Counted from the stretch's first letter, positions 17,238 to 26,555 are shown. The stretch: 64,000 nt of DNA from Litchfieldia alkalitelluris (GCF_002153425.1 NZ_KZ119600.1:1285103-1349102); one strand, 5' to 3'. Made by a program: numbers and translations. Notes: generated from the sequence alone by a model not told the origin.

Positions 17238-18443
17238 ATGGGAACGAAACCGTTTGACGATCCTAGATTAACGAATGACTTTGTTGCAGATAAGCCAGAA
17301 ACTTTTTATACGGCACATGAGGAATTCAAGGAGTTAAGGGGGAAGTGCCCTGTGGCTCATAGTCATTCCTATAATGGATTTTGGTCAGTACTTAAATATG
17401 ATGATGTTGTAAATACCGTTAAAAACCATGAACTTTTTACCACATCGGTTCAGAATACAGTACCTAAATTTGCTTTTACAGGACGTAGGCCACCTTTACA
17501 CTTTGATCCACCAGAGCATACTGCTTATCGAAGAGTAATCAACCAATTTTTCAGCAAAGAAAAGATGGATGCTATGGAAGCAGGCATTCGAAGGGATGCT
17601 ATTTCATTACTAGACCCTCTAATAGCAAGTGGGGAAGGGGATTTTGCAGACGAATACGCGTTTAAATTCCCACCATTTGTGTTCGCAGATTTTTTCAATG
17701 TCCCAAAAGAACTTTCTTTGCAAATTAAAGATGTTAGTGCTAGATATGTGCGGGAAATCCAATTTATGAATCATCCAGAGGTAAAAAGGCTAAGTTTGAA
17801 GTTATATGATATCGCAAGAGACATTATTCAAGAGCGGAAGGAAAGGCCAATGGATGTGAAGGAGGATTTAACTAGTGCCTTATTAGTTACAGAGTATGAA
17901 GGAGAACCATTACCAGATGAATATGTTTTAGGGTGTGTCCGACAACTATTGGTGACAGGAATGGTCGCACCGAGCGTGATGCTAAGTAGCATTTTTGCCT
18001 ATATGGCTATGCATAAAGATATTCAACAGCAGTTAAGACAGAGTCCGACGCTCATTCCAGCAGGGGTGGAGGAGTTTTTGCGCCTCTTAGTACCGTATCG
18101 TGGAATGGCAAGGACACCGAAGAAAGACGTAGTTATTCGTGGCAGATTAATTAAAAAAGATGAACCTATTGCTGTCGCGTATGCTTCTGCGAACCGTGAT
18201 GAGGATGTATTCCCAGAGGGGGATAAATTCATTTTGAATCGTCCAAACATCGACCAACATATTGGTTTTGGTGAGGGGCCGCATAAATGTCCAGGCTCTC
18301 CCCTTGCTCGACGCCTCCTGCGTATAACCTTAGAAGAGGCATTGAAGCGAACGAAGGATTTTGAATTGAACGGAGAAATTAAGATGACACCTGGTGCAGA
18401 ATGGGGTGCACTAACCGTTCCGCTGAAATATACGCCTGCCTAA
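17238..18443 (+). CDS. cytochrome P450, atypical I-helix
   Basis: A 401-residue soluble P450. The heme-binding loop FGEGPHKCPGSPLARR carries the Cys thiolate ligand near residue 354, and the K-helix ExxR is EEFLR. RPPLHFDPPEHTAYRRVIN is the C-helix region of bacterial P450s. The I-helix reads LLVTGMVAPSVML where the acid-threonine pair (AGxDT/AGxET) is expected, so the usual proton-relay residues are missing. No redox partner gene is adjacent. Substrate unknown. The ribosome site GGAGAG precedes the ATG by about ten bases. Confidence 0.9.
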   Translation: MGTKPFDDPRLTNDFVADKPETFYTAHEEFKELRGKCPVAHSHSYNGFWSVLKYDDVVNTVKNHELFTTSVQNTVPKFAFTGRRPPLHFDPPEHTAYRRVINQFFSKEKMDAMEAGIRRDAISLLDPLIASGEGDFADEYAFKFPPFVFADFFNVPKELSLQIKDVSARYVREIQFMNHPEVKRLSLKLYDIARDIIQERKERPMDVKEDLTSALLVTEYEGEPLPDEYVLGCVRQLLVTGMVAPSVMLSSIFAYMAMHKDIQQQLRQSPTLIPAGVEEFLRLLVPYRGMARTPKKDVVIRGRLIKKDEPIAVAYASANRDEDVFPEGDKFILNRPNIDQHIGFGEGPHKCPGSPLARRLLRITLEEALKRTKDFELNGEIKMTPGAEWGALTVPLKYTPA

Positions 18444-18498
18444 ATATGATATAGAATAGGAAGACTAAAATCATATAATTTTTATAGAAACACTATCA

Positions 18499-18540
18499 AA
18501 AGAAGGAGGGTGTCCATATAGGAGTTCCCCCTTCTTTTTT
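18499..18540 (+). terminator. intrinsic terminator after P450
   Basis: AAAGAAGG..GTGTCC pairs imperfectly with GGAGTTCCCCCTTC, followed by six T. Confidence 0.8.
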
Positions 18541-18716
18541 CCATCAAAAGGAACGATTAACGCACCATATTTTCCTACGTGGTGACTGTGATTTAATTAA
18601 TTTCTGACTTTTATAATGAATGTAAAGATGAAAGTGTTAGGTGAAGATATTGGGTGGACAAGGAACAAAGCAATATGAGATTATCCAAATAACTTTGAAA
18701 AGGAGTTTATATTTTT

Positions 18717-19145
18717 ATGGAGAAACTATTAAATAAATTATCGTTTTTAAGAGGTTCATGGTCAGGCGAAGGATTTGTGATCGATTTTACGGAACCTGTT
18801 TATAACATGATGTTTGGAAGCATGCAAAAAGCAAATGAGGTGGGAGAAGTTGTCCATTGGGAAACCTACCGATTTGAAGAAAGGGATAACCATGTGTTTC
18901 TGTACCCTTCTCAAATGGGGGAAGAAAGCGGAGTCTATGTTATGACCCAATCAGATTCGACTGATACTGGCTTTGTTTTCGAGGCATTTATTAATAAGCA
19001 AACCCCCATACAAGCGATTTACTTCCAACCAATAGACAGCAACAATGGAGAATTACTGTTCGGATTAAAAGGGGAGATGGAAGGGCGTACCTTTGAGAAA
19101 GAGTGGTCTCTTCATAGAAGGACAGCATCTTTCCATATCGGATGA
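18717..19145 (+). CDS. beta-barrel protein of uncertain family (lipocalin/FABP-like)
   Basis: A 142-residue protein rich in beta strands. LSFLRGSWSGEGFVIDF near the N-terminus resembles the LxGxWxGEG opening of lipocalin/FABP-like or nitrobindin-like barrels; strands such as VHWETYRFEER, VFLYPSQ and FEKEWSLHR follow. No heme-ligand His can be assigned. The GGAG ribosome site is well placed. It stands alone between P450 and TRAP genes; a role in binding a small hydrophobic ligand is an inference from the fold only. Confidence 0.5.
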   Translation: MEKLLNKLSFLRGSWSGEGFVIDFTEPVYNMMFGSMQKANEVGEVVHWETYRFEERDNHVFLYPSQMGEESGVYVMTQSDSTDTGFVFEAFINKQTPIQAIYFQPIDSNNGELLFGLKGEMEGRTFEKEWSLHRRTASFHIG

Positions 19146-19237
19146 TTTACTAGTTTTTTCTTATATAAGTGAATTAAATTGGCTATGTAAAGGCTCATGG
19201 TCTTCTACACCATGAATGGTTAGAAGTTTAGTAATTC

Positions 19238-19311
19238 CTTCTTAGTGAACGTTTATTCGAGTTAATACTATTAATATAATGGTTATAAGATAAACGTTCT
19301 GAAGAAGAAGG
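19238..19311. promoter_or_regulatory. long inverted repeat around a promoter-like sequence
   Basis: GAACGTTTAT (19247-19256) is exactly complementary to ATAAACGTTC (19290-19299), and the flanks continue as CCTTCTTAGT / GAAGAAGAAGG. The 33-base interior contains TATAAT (19275-19280). It may be a paired operator for the TAXI-TRAP operon. The rest of 19146-19565 shows only a small CATGGT/ACCATG hairpin (about 19187-19213). Confidence 0.5.
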
Positions 19312-19565
19312 GGTTGATAGGGATATTGTTCCAATGCTGGCCTGGATCGGCCAAACAATCAAATGGTAGTTTGAAAAATAGGTGAGTTTTATTTTGACTG
19401 AAAATGGTGGTAGGAATTATCCACTTTAAGTATTTTTAATATTCAAAATGTAAGCGTTGTCAGATTGTAAATTGACCTTTTCTTGGTTAGGACGAGATTT
19501 ACGAAATTACTAGAATGCGGCTGGATCGTTGTTTTCTGGTTAATTACAGATAAGGGGTGAAAAGT

Positions 19566-20549
19566 ATGGTTAGTAAATTGAACAAGAAGAGATTTTTAAT
19601 TGTAGGAATCTTAATAGCTACGTTAGTGGTTTTCAGTGCTTGTAATGGTGAAAATGAAGACATTGTTTTCGGCTCATCAACAGAAGGCTCTTATGGATAT
19701 ATTGTTTTTGAAGCATTTAGTAGTGTATTAAATGATCATGTGGAGGATGCTAGGTATTCAGCTGTTGCGACGGATGGAAATGTTGAGAACATTGTACTCA
19801 TGTTCAACGGAGACATTGACGGAGGGCATACGAGTAACATTGCCATGATGGATGCTTGGGAAGGGAAAGGACCATTTGGGGAAGGTGAATATAATCCTGT
19901 ACAGCTATTGTCTTATGGTTCGTTGACTCAAGCCATTGTTGTACCTGAGGATTCAGATATTCAAACTATACAAGATCTGGAAGGGAAAGATGTACAGTTT
20001 GGTACACCAGGTAGTGGGTTAGATTTATTCTGGTCGTTATACTTTGAACTTGCAGATATTGAAGTAAATCCTGTCTACTTGGATATTAGTGAACAAGGGG
20101 ACGCATTTATTGGAGGAAGAACAGACACTGGAACACTCTTGTTTAGAAATGGAGAGCCATATCCATTAAACATGGAAGTGGAAGCAGCGATGGATATTAG
20201 ATACATTCCATTAGATCCTGAAGTAAACAAGATGATGGAAGATGCTGGATTCCCAGCCGTAACGATTTCACCAGATGTATCAGAATACATGCACGATCCA
20301 CTAGAACTAAATGGTGCTCCAATGGTTTTTGCAGTGAAGCCTGATATGTCAGAGGATCTGGCTTATACGATTACGAAAACATTGGTTGAAAACGTGGATG
20401 ATCTCATGGCGATTACTCCTCACTTGGAAACTGTTTCTCCAGAGAATGTTACAAGTGGACTTATTGAAACTCTTCCTGTACACCCTGGTGCAGTCAAATA
20501 TTTCAAAGAAGCGGGAATTTGGGAAGATCGCTTAATGGAATTAGAGTAA
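19566..20549 (+). CDS. TAXI-family TRAP transporter substrate-binding lipoprotein
   Basis: About 327 residues. The signal sequence (KKRFLIVGILIATLVVFSAC) ends in a lipobox Cys, so it is a lipoprotein facing outward. FGSSTEGSYGYIVFEAFSSVL and the LEGKDVQFGTPGSGLD segment are typical of TAXI substrate-binding proteins. The ribosome site GGGG favours ATG 19566 over GTG 19557. A hairpin (20565-20600) separates it from the permease gene, which would allow more binding protein than permease. TAXI ligands include glutamate and other carboxylates in studied cases; none can be assigned here. Confidence 0.85.
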   Translation: MVSKLNKKRFLIVGILIATLVVFSACNGENEDIVFGSSTEGSYGYIVFEAFSSVLNDHVEDARYSAVATDGNVENIVLMFNGDIDGGHTSNIAMMDAWEGKGPFGEGEYNPVQLLSYGSLTQAIVVPEDSDIQTIQDLEGKDVQFGTPGSGLDLFWSLYFELADIEVNPVYLDISEQGDAFIGGRTDTGTLLFRNGEPYPLNMEVEAAMDIRYIPLDPEVNKMMEDAGFPAVTISPDVSEYMHDPLELNGAPMVFAVKPDMSEDLAYTITKTLVENVDDLMAITPHLETVSPENVTSGLIETLPVHPGAVKYFKEAGIWEDRLMELE

Positions 20550-20564
20550 TAGATTCAGGAGGGA

Positions 20565-20600
20565 CACCGTCAACTATCGGTAATCGAGTAGCTGACGGTG
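20565..20600 (+). promoter_or_regulatory. intercistronic hairpin
   Basis: CACCGTCA pairs with TGACGGTG around a 20-base loop, with no U-tract, between binding-protein and permease genes. It probably protects the upstream mRNA or tunes stoichiometry. Confidence 0.65.
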
Positions 20601-20633
20601 CCTAAATAAACAGGAAAGGTAGGTGTGGATATC

Positions 20634-22553
20634 ATGAACGACTTAACAAAGCAACAACGACATATTTCATTAGAGAAGGTAATATCTGTCGTAGCAGTAA
20701 TCATGGCTGTCTCTCATTTATACATTGTCTTTTTTATGCCGATTGCCCAGGACATGTTCAAAAACCTTCATATAATGTTTGCTCTCGTCCTATTCTACCT
20801 GCTTCAGCTATTAAAAAAAGACTTAACTCTTTTATCAAAGGTTATCACAGTCATTCTATTAGTAATGTCGCTTGTCGTAACCGTTTATGTTCACTTTAAT
20901 TTCCAGCAATTATATGGATTGATGGGCGTTATGACACTCCCGTTGACGATTATGGGTGCAATGTTGATGCTAGTTGTCTGGGAAGCGTCCCGAAGGTATT
21001 GGGGATGGATCATACCTATCTTTGTTTTATTAATGTTGTTGTATGCATATTTCGGCAATTATTTCCCTGGAGCACTTTATCATCGTGGTATTTCTGTGGA
21101 ACGAATCATTGGATATTCCACGATGTTTATGGGAGGAATCTATGGTAGGTTAACGGCACTGAGTGCTACTCTCATTTTCCCTTTATTTATTTTTGCTGGG
21201 TTATTGTCTGTATTAGGTGGAAAGGATATGTTTTTGCGTTTAGGTTGGTTGCTTGCAGATAAATTCCGCTCAGGTCCTGCCCAAGCTGCAGTTTTAACGA
21301 GTATGTTTATGGGGTCTATCGTAGGAAGCACAACAGCAAATGTGGCTACTACAGGTTCCTTTACTATCCCTATGATGAAGTCAGCAGGATATCGACCACA
21401 CTATGCAGCTGGAGTGGAGAGTGTCGCCTCCACAGGTGCGCAGATTATGCCACCGATTATGGGATCTGTTGCCTTTGTCATGGTTGGATTGACTAGCATA
21501 CCGTACTTTTCCATTGCAATAGCAGCCCTTATTCCTGCCCTATTATTCTACTTTTATTTATCCGTATCGGTAGAGTTGAGAGCGAATAAGGAGAAGGTAA
21601 CACCTATTGATAAAAAAGAGGATGAAAAAGAGGATTCCATCTGGAAGATACTAAAAGATCATTTTCATCTTTTAGTAGCTATCGGTATTCTTGTTTACTT
21701 GTTATCAACTGGGTATCCAGCAGGAATGTCAGTCGTCTGGACAATTATCTCCATGGTAGGATTTTCTTTTATTCGATATCTCATCAAGTATTCCTTCAAG
21801 TGGGAGGGAATGAAGCTTTTGGTGAAGGATATTTATACTGGCCTAGATCAATCAGGTAGAACAGGAGCTCCACTTTTCATATTTATGGCGTTAGTCGGAA
21901 TTGCCATAGAGATGATGGTTACAACAGGACTCGCCCAAAAGTTCTCAAATATGTTAATTCAAATTTCCGGTGGACATTTCTTACCACTACTTCTATTAAC
22001 TGCATTAGCATGTCTTATCTTCGGAATGGGTATGCCTAGTGTAAGTGCATATATACTCGTTGCACTATTAGGTGCTCCAGCATTGGTCGACGCTGGTTCT
22101 TCCCTCTTAAGTGCACATATGTTTGTCTTTTATGTTTCGATTCTAGCAGCGATTACTCCGCCGCTAGCAATTAACCCTATGGTAGCTTCGGGAATTGCCA
22201 AATGTGATTTCTGGCCGGCTGCAATGGCTTCCGTTCGTTTAGGGTTACCTGCGTTCATCTTACCTTTCTATTTTATGTATCGACCAGAATTGTTGATTCA
22301 CGATTATAGTGTAACTTCTATTCTACTAGCCGTGTTCTTTGCTGTCATTGCTTTACTCGCCCTTTCCATTGCGTCAGAAGGGTATTTGTTTAGGAATTTG
22401 TCACGGGTGGAGAGAGTTGTTTTGGTTGCTTTAGGGATCTTACTCTTGCTGCCTAATACACTAACTTCTGTGGTAGGTGTTTTATTATTCGTTCCTGTTA
22501 TTGCTTATATCTACAATTCTAATAAAAAGGTAGCTATGATGAAAGCATCCTAG
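20634..22553 (+). CDS. TRAP transporter fused 4TM/12TM permease (DctQM type)
   Basis: About 639 residues with around 18 membrane segments. The first ~130 residues form the small DctQ-like part, and the remainder is the DctM-like large permease, as usual in TAXI-TRAP systems. MFMGSIVGSTTANVATTGSFTIPMMK and FGMGMPSVSAYILVALLGAPAL are the two pseudo-symmetric transport motifs. A soluble charged loop (KEKVTPIDKKEDEKED) divides the halves. It works with the lipoprotein upstream, driven by an ion gradient (probably sodium). Confidence 0.92.
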   Translation: MNDLTKQQRHISLEKVISVVAVIMAVSHLYIVFFMPIAQDMFKNLHIMFALVLFYLLQLLKKDLTLLSKVITVILLVMSLVVTVYVHFNFQQLYGLMGVMTLPLTIMGAMLMLVVWEASRRYWGWIIPIFVLLMLLYAYFGNYFPGALYHRGISVERIIGYSTMFMGGIYGRLTALSATLIFPLFIFAGLLSVLGGKDMFLRLGWLLADKFRSGPAQAAVLTSMFMGSIVGSTTANVATTGSFTIPMMKSAGYRPHYAAGVESVASTGAQIMPPIMGSVAFVMVGLTSIPYFSIAIAALIPALLFYFYLSVSVELRANKEKVTPIDKKEDEKEDSIWKILKDHFHLLVAIGILVYLLSTGYPAGMSVVWTIISMVGFSFIRYLIKYSFKWEGMKLLVKDIYTGLDQSGRTGAPLFIFMALVGIAIEMMVTTGLAQKFSNMLIQISGGHFLPLLLLTALACLIFGMGMPSVSAYILVALLGAPALVDAGSSLLSAHMFVFYVSILAAITPPLAINPMVASGIAKCDFWPAAMASVRLGLPAFILPFYFMYRPELLIHDYSVTSILLAVFFAVIALLALSIASEGYLFRNLSRVERVVLVALGILLLLPNTLTSVVGVLLFVPVIAYIYNSNKKVAMMKAS

Positions 22554-22579
22554 TTTAATTGATGTATTCATTCCCCTAT

Positions 22580-22622
22580 AAAAAGCAGGTTCTAGTTTGT
22601 GCTAGAATGCTGCTTTTTTTTT
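22580..22622 (+). terminator. intrinsic terminator after TRAP operon
   Basis: AAAAGCAGGTTCTAG pairs with CTAGAATGCTGCTTTT around TTTGTG, with nine T. Confidence 0.9.
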
Positions 22623-22642
22623 GCGGACAAGGGGAGAGGTAT

Positions 22643-22672
22643 GGTCAATGGGGACGGTTCTGATTTGCGAGG
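22643..22672 (+). repeat. REP-like repeat, copy 3
   Basis: GGTCAATGGGGACGGTTCTG then ATTTGCGAGG, nearly identical to copies at 11591 and 12384. It lies between convergent transcripts. Confidence 0.8.
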
Positions 22673-22743
22673 GGTTTTCGCAAGTCAAGGAAATTAAAAC
22701 CGCCCCACCTTGCTTAGTATTATAGGAAGCATAGGAACCAACT

Positions 22744-24222
22744 CTATGCTTCACCTTTCGTCCTTTTTTGAGTTATTAATCGTAGGCCATATTTTGGGCG
22801 GAGTGTAATCAAGGGTTGGGCTTTCATTTTCTGGGGCTCTTTTGGTGGGCTGAACTTAAACTGCTTGACTAAACAGGCAAGCACAAGAACTGCTTCCATA
22901 AAGGCAAAGTGGTTCCCGATACATACTCTTGGACCACCCCCAAATGGGAAATAAGCAAATTCAGGTATCGTTTTGATAAAGTTATTGTTAAATCGTTCAG
23001 GAATAAATGTATTAGGATCTTCATAGTATTTTGGATTTCTTTGCATCACATATTGGCTTATTAAAATCATGTCGCCTTTTTTAATGTGATATCCACTAAT
23101 GTCTGTATCTTCGTCCGCCTGTCTGCCTATCACGTATGCAGGAGGATAAAGGCGTAATGATTCTGATATTACATTTTGTGTGTAGGTCATTTTGCTGAAA
23201 TGTTCAGGTTTTACAGGGCCCTCCCCAGTAATGGAAGCAATTTCTTCGAATAGTGTATCTTGAATTTCTAGATGCTGAGAAAGGAGGTACAGTGTCCATG
23301 TTAATGCATTTGCTGTCGTTTCATGGCCAGCAAGGAAAATGGTCATCAATTCATCCCTCAGTTGATCATCCTCCATCCCCAATCCATTCGTTTCATCTTT
23401 AGCTCTCATTAAAACGCCGAGTAAATCTTCATGCTCCATTGCTGTTTCTTTTCTTTCCCCGATCAGACCAAAAAGGACTTTATCTAGCTCCTTAACAGCC
23501 TGCTTGTATTTGCGGTTTTTTTTCACGGGAATCCAAAGTGGAAGGGGGAAAATAGATCGCATTCTTCGGACTGCAGATTTCATAACTTCCTCCATGGGAC
23601 CACCGATTACTGTGGCACCTTTATCAAATTCCATACTAAACATTGTTTTACTAATTATTCCGAGTGCAATATCCATCATATCGTCTGATACAAGGCGTTC
23701 TGTATTACTGCTCCAACTAGAAATATACTTGTCGGTTGTATCAATCATATCCTGAGCATACATGGTGATGTGTGTTTTTTTAAACGCTGGTTGTATGATT
23801 CTTCTTTGTTTGAGATGGAAACCTTTTTCACTGGTTAAAAGGCCATTTCCAACAATAGATTTTAAGGATTGAATATCTCTTGATTTTATAAAAGATTGTT
23901 GTTTAGTAACCAGTATTTCCTTTATTAAGTCTGTGTCGTTTACGAGGTAAACCCTTTGAAAAGGTCCTAATCGAAATTTGGAAACACTGCCGCATTTTTC
24001 TGTAAGTGAAGTAAGAAACTTGAGAGGATTAGATTGGAATGCGTGAAGGCTCCCAGTAAGGAATTTTTCTTTTGGACCCGGTGCTTGTTTGGAGTTATTG
24101 TGAATTGATTGCCTTGTGTTATGCAAGGGGATTTGCCTCCTTTTTAATGGTGCATGAGATTTAAAACTCCTAACAGGGAGTTCTAATGGTAGGACGTAGC
24201 GCTTTTCTTTTCTTAGTGTCAA
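22744..24222 (-). CDS. cytochrome P450 (CYP4/CYP102-like class)
   Basis: About 492 residues. All core motifs are present: I-helix AGHETTANAL, ExxR as ESLRL, PERF, and heme loop FPFGGGPRVCIGNHFA with the Cys ligand. The sequence style (LYPPAYVIGRQADEDTDISGYHIKKGD) is that of eukaryote-like bacterial P450s that hydroxylate fatty or terpenoid compounds. About 60 extra basic residues precede the usual start of the fold, so the true start may be later than the TTG used here; no clear ribosome site is seen. It follows phaC on the same strand across a terminator hairpin. Confidence 0.9.
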   Translation of the reverse strand: MTLRKEKRYVLPLELPVRSFKSHAPLKRRQIPLHNTRQSIHNNSKQAPGPKEKFLTGSLHAFQSNPLKFLTSLTEKCGSVSKFRLGPFQRVYLVNDTDLIKEILVTKQQSFIKSRDIQSLKSIVGNGLLTSEKGFHLKQRRIIQPAFKKTHITMYAQDMIDTTDKYISSWSSNTERLVSDDMMDIALGIISKTMFSMEFDKGATVIGGPMEEVMKSAVRRMRSIFPLPLWIPVKKNRKYKQAVKELDKVLFGLIGERKETAMEHEDLLGVLMRAKDETNGLGMEDDQLRDELMTIFLAGHETTANALTWTLYLLSQHLEIQDTLFEEIASITGEGPVKPEHFSKMTYTQNVISESLRLYPPAYVIGRQADEDTDISGYHIKKGDMILISQYVMQRNPKYYEDPNTFIPERFNNNFIKTIPEFAYFPFGGGPRVCIGNHFAFMEAVLVLACLVKQFKFSPPKEPQKMKAQPLITLRPKYGLRLITQKRTKGEA

Positions 24223-24285
24223 GCTGTTTATATCCTATGGTGTTTTTGCCAATAAGCTTGTACTGTAGCGGAAGAGAAATGAAAA

Positions 24286-24337
24286 GAGGCGGCAGTATAT
24301 ACGGTGAGGGAAGAATCTCTTGTTCATACTGCCGCCT
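24286..24337 (-). terminator. hairpin terminator downstream of phaC
   Basis: A perfect 12-bp stem (24287-24298 with 24326-24337). On the minus strand it is followed by CTCTTTTCATTTC, a moderate U-rich tail. Confidence 0.7.
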
Positions 24338-24356
24338 AGGAGGATTGATATGAAAG

Positions 24357-25388
24357 CTAGTTTATTGGTGAAGACCTTTCGTGGAGCCAGGTGATCAGAA
24401 ATTGTGGAAGACTGCCCTTTACGGCAATTGTAACGTGACCGCCTCGGACTGTTTTGAACAGTTTGTCCTTACTGCTTGATTTCTCTATTAAGGGTTTGCT
24501 CATTTTAGGAGGAACTAATTCATCATCTAAAGCTGAGATGATGAGAAGGTTGGCGTGTATATTTGAAAGTTGTACTCTTTCACCTTCTATAAACAGCTGA
24601 TCGTTGATTAATTTGTTATTAATATATAGGTCATAAATTATCTTTTTTAATACTGCCCCTGAGAAAGGGACATGATCATTTGACCAGTTGTTTATACTAG
24701 ACCACTTTTTCACGTAAGTTTCATCGTCGGCACGTTTTAGTAGTGACAAGTAGGAGGAGGCTGTTACTGGTGCAGTAAATAGTTTCATGCATGACCTCAC
24801 AGCACTTGTAGGGAAGAATTCATAGGCTTCAATAAATTCATCAACTTGCAACGTTTTATTTTGTAATGCTAGCTTCCACTCCTTCATGACAATACTATCT
24901 TCAAAATCTAATGGTGGAGCAAAAAGTACAACATTTTTCACTGGTTCTTCAGCAATAGCAGCATAAATTGTGGCTAATGTTCCACCTAAACAATAACCGA
25001 GAATGGTGATCTGGTCCGCTTTTGAGTGAAGTAAAGCTCTCCGAACCCCTTTTTGAATATGTTTCTTAATGTAATCATCAAGGGTGAGTTCTTTATCCTC
25101 ATATCCTAGTACGCCAAAGTCTAGTAAATAAACATCATAGCCTTCTCTTGTAAAGGCATTTATCATACTCATTTCTTGAGAGAGATCGAGTATATACGGT
25201 TTATTTATTAGTGAGTAGATTAAGAACAAAGGGGTCTTATATTTCCTGTGTTTTGGCTGATAATGCCAGAGCGTAGATTTATTTTTTTTCCAAACGGGTT
25301 GTCTTTGTATTGTTTCTGTTTGATTCATGGTCTGAAAGGATCGTGGATGATTGTTTTTCAAGTGGTATTTCTTTGCCCTATCGCTCAA
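24357..25388 (-). CDS. phaC: polyhydroxyalkanoate synthase catalytic subunit PhaC
   Basis: A 343-residue alpha/beta-hydrolase-fold polymerase. The lipase-like box is GYCLGGT, where Cys replaces Ser as in PHA synthases; the Asp is in ALDDELVPP and the His in RGGHVTI. The length matches class III/IV synthases. It starts with TTG behind AAAGGTGA and overlaps the preceding subunit gene by 11 bases, so translation is coupled. It polymerises (R)-3-hydroxyacyl-CoA at granule surfaces. No phaA, phaB, phaP or phaQ gene is in the window. Confidence 0.88.
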   Translation of the reverse strand: MSDRAKKYHLKNNHPRSFQTMNQTETIQRQPVWKKNKSTLWHYQPKHRKYKTPLFLIYSLINKPYILDLSQEMSMINAFTREGYDVYLLDFGVLGYEDKELTLDDYIKKHIQKGVRRALLHSKADQITILGYCLGGTLATIYAAIAEEPVKNVVLFAPPLDFEDSIVMKEWKLALQNKTLQVDEFIEAYEFFPTSAVRSCMKLFTAPVTASSYLSLLKRADDETYVKKWSSINNWSNDHVPFSGAVLKKIIYDLYINNKLINDQLFIEGERVQLSNIHANLLIISALDDELVPPKMSKPLIEKSSSKDKLFKTVRGGHVTIAVKGSLPQFLITWLHERSSPIN

Positions 25389-25923
25389 TGTTATTCACCT
25401 TTCTGATGATTGATTTCGTCATGTCAGAAAGTTCAACCTCATGAAGATTAGCCGACTTTAGCATTGAATCCCTTTGGAGCTGTTTAAGGAGATCATTTAG
25501 TATCATTTGTTTTCTTTCCACTGATGTGGTGTTGCTAGTGGTACTATCTTGTGTAGCGTCTTCTGTTAGTTCATCCATTTCGGCTGTTTGATTTGGAACT
25601 TCAGGAGAATCTTGAAGTCTATCAGCAAGTATGGAGAATTTTTCTTCCAGTGAATCGATCTTTTCTTCTATCTGGATGTTTAATTTTGCTATATTGGCAA
25701 CGTCATCTTTCGTTGGTAGGTTCAGGCGGAGAGCAATTATTTCACTGAAGTCTTTCATAAGTCTCATTCCTTGTGTTTGGTTTGACATCAATTTCTTCAC
25801 AAGTGAGATCATTTTTTTGTCTTCTAAAATAGTATTCAATTTTTCTTTCATATTATTATCTAGTTCAAATTTTGGGAGGTTCATTGGATTCTTTAGACGA
25901 ACCGATTTTTTTGCAGGCATCAT
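25378..25923 (-). CDS. phaR: PHA synthase subunit PhaR
   Basis: About 181 residues, mostly helical. The diagnostic segment LRLNLPTKDDVANIAKLNIQIEEKIDSLEE is shared by PhaE/PhaR and related granule proteins; the C-terminus is acidic and low in complexity (TEDATQDSTTSNTTS). It is needed for activity of class IV PhaC. GGGTGA precedes the ATG at 25923; an in-frame start at 25983 lacks a ribosome site. The direct overlap with phaC supports a PhaRC pair as in Bacillus. Confidence 0.8.
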   Translation of the reverse strand: MMPAKKSVRLKNPMNLPKFELDNNMKEKLNTILEDKKMISLVKKLMSNQTQGMRLMKDFSEIIALRLNLPTKDDVANIAKLNIQIEEKIDSLEEKFSILADRLQDSPEVPNQTAEMDELTEDATQDSTTSNTTSVERKQMILNDLLKQLQRDSMLKSANLHEVELSDMTKSIIRKVNNIER

Positions 25924-26017
25924 TGTCACCCTTTCCTTTCTTCTTTGTGAAGGTTGTCTTGCTACAGTATATACTTTGTACAAGTTACAGTGATGAAAAT
26001 GATTGTTTTGCCTTATC

Positions 26018-26140
26018 GGGGGACAATAGGGACGGGCAATGGGTCCACTCTTTTGTGGATGGTTGGGGGCGAATCATGCATAAGGAGTGGTTTATTATCA
26101 AACGGGAGAGTGTTAATGAAACAGTCCCCAATTGCCTGGA
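26018..26140. repeat. two REP-like arms in inverted orientation (REPIN-like)
   Basis: A GGGGACAATAGGGACGGGC arm (26018-26048) and an inverted CAGTCCCCAATTGCCTGG arm (about 26122-26139) enclose about 75 bases. The left arm also resembles the 40-bp repeat at 36388 and 36792. No convincing gene lies in it. Confidence 0.5.
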
Positions 26141-26281
26141 AAGGAAAATGGAGTATCATATTGACAACTTGATTTTGACTGAGTAAACTAAATGTGAAAT
26201 AAGATATTTGTTGATCCTTATTGAAAAGTGGAACCGGCTAGCAGCTGGTGAAACTGGATTTTATTAAGAGGAGTATGTTTT

Positions 26282-26305
26282 ATGAGTGCGAGTGTTCTTA
26301 ACTAA
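26282..26305 (+). CDS. seven-codon leader ORF (MSASVLN)
   Basis: An ATG preceded by GAGGAG at eight bases opens a seven-codon ORF ending at TAA 26303. Its last codons overlap one arm of a conserved-looking stem (26293-26302), the arrangement used by ribosome-stalling leader peptides of Firmicute antibiotic-resistance genes. It is about 330 bases before the MutS2-like gene. Confidence 0.65.
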   Translation: MSASVLN

Positions 26306-26457
26306 CCGTAGTTAAATACGGTCTTGAAATGCATGTGGAAAAATTAGCCTTTTTGGAGGCTTATTTCGTGTTGTTTCAAGATTTGTTAAGAACAAAAGCA
26401 TCATAGCATATAAAGATACGATTTTGGCTATGGCATGTTTTGTCATAGCTTTTTTTT
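26293..26457 (+). promoter_or_regulatory. transcription attenuator before the MutS2-like gene
   Basis: Stem 1 pairs 26293-26302 (inside the leader ORF) with 26385-26394. Stem 2 is CCGTA/TACGG (26306-26321). Stem 3 pairs 26322-26329 with 26374-26381. An intrinsic terminator follows: GCTATG (26427-26432) with CATAGC (26444-26449) and eight T. A second CATAGC at 26402-26407 could pair with the same GCTATG and prevent the terminator. A ribosome paused on the leader would break stem 1. The switching logic is inferred. Confidence 0.7.
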
Positions 26458-26555
26458 GGTCTTTTCAGGAGAAGTCTAATGTATTGGATTAGATTTGCAC
26501 CATCCTGTTTTTGACTAATTAATAGGGGATCAACAAAATCCTTCAAATCTTTATG

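Noticed and set aside
25872-26186. Plus-strand frames opposite the start of phaR and across the REPIN-like region
   Set aside because: No ribosome site, no recognisable domain, and they overlap the coding start of phaR and inverted repeats.
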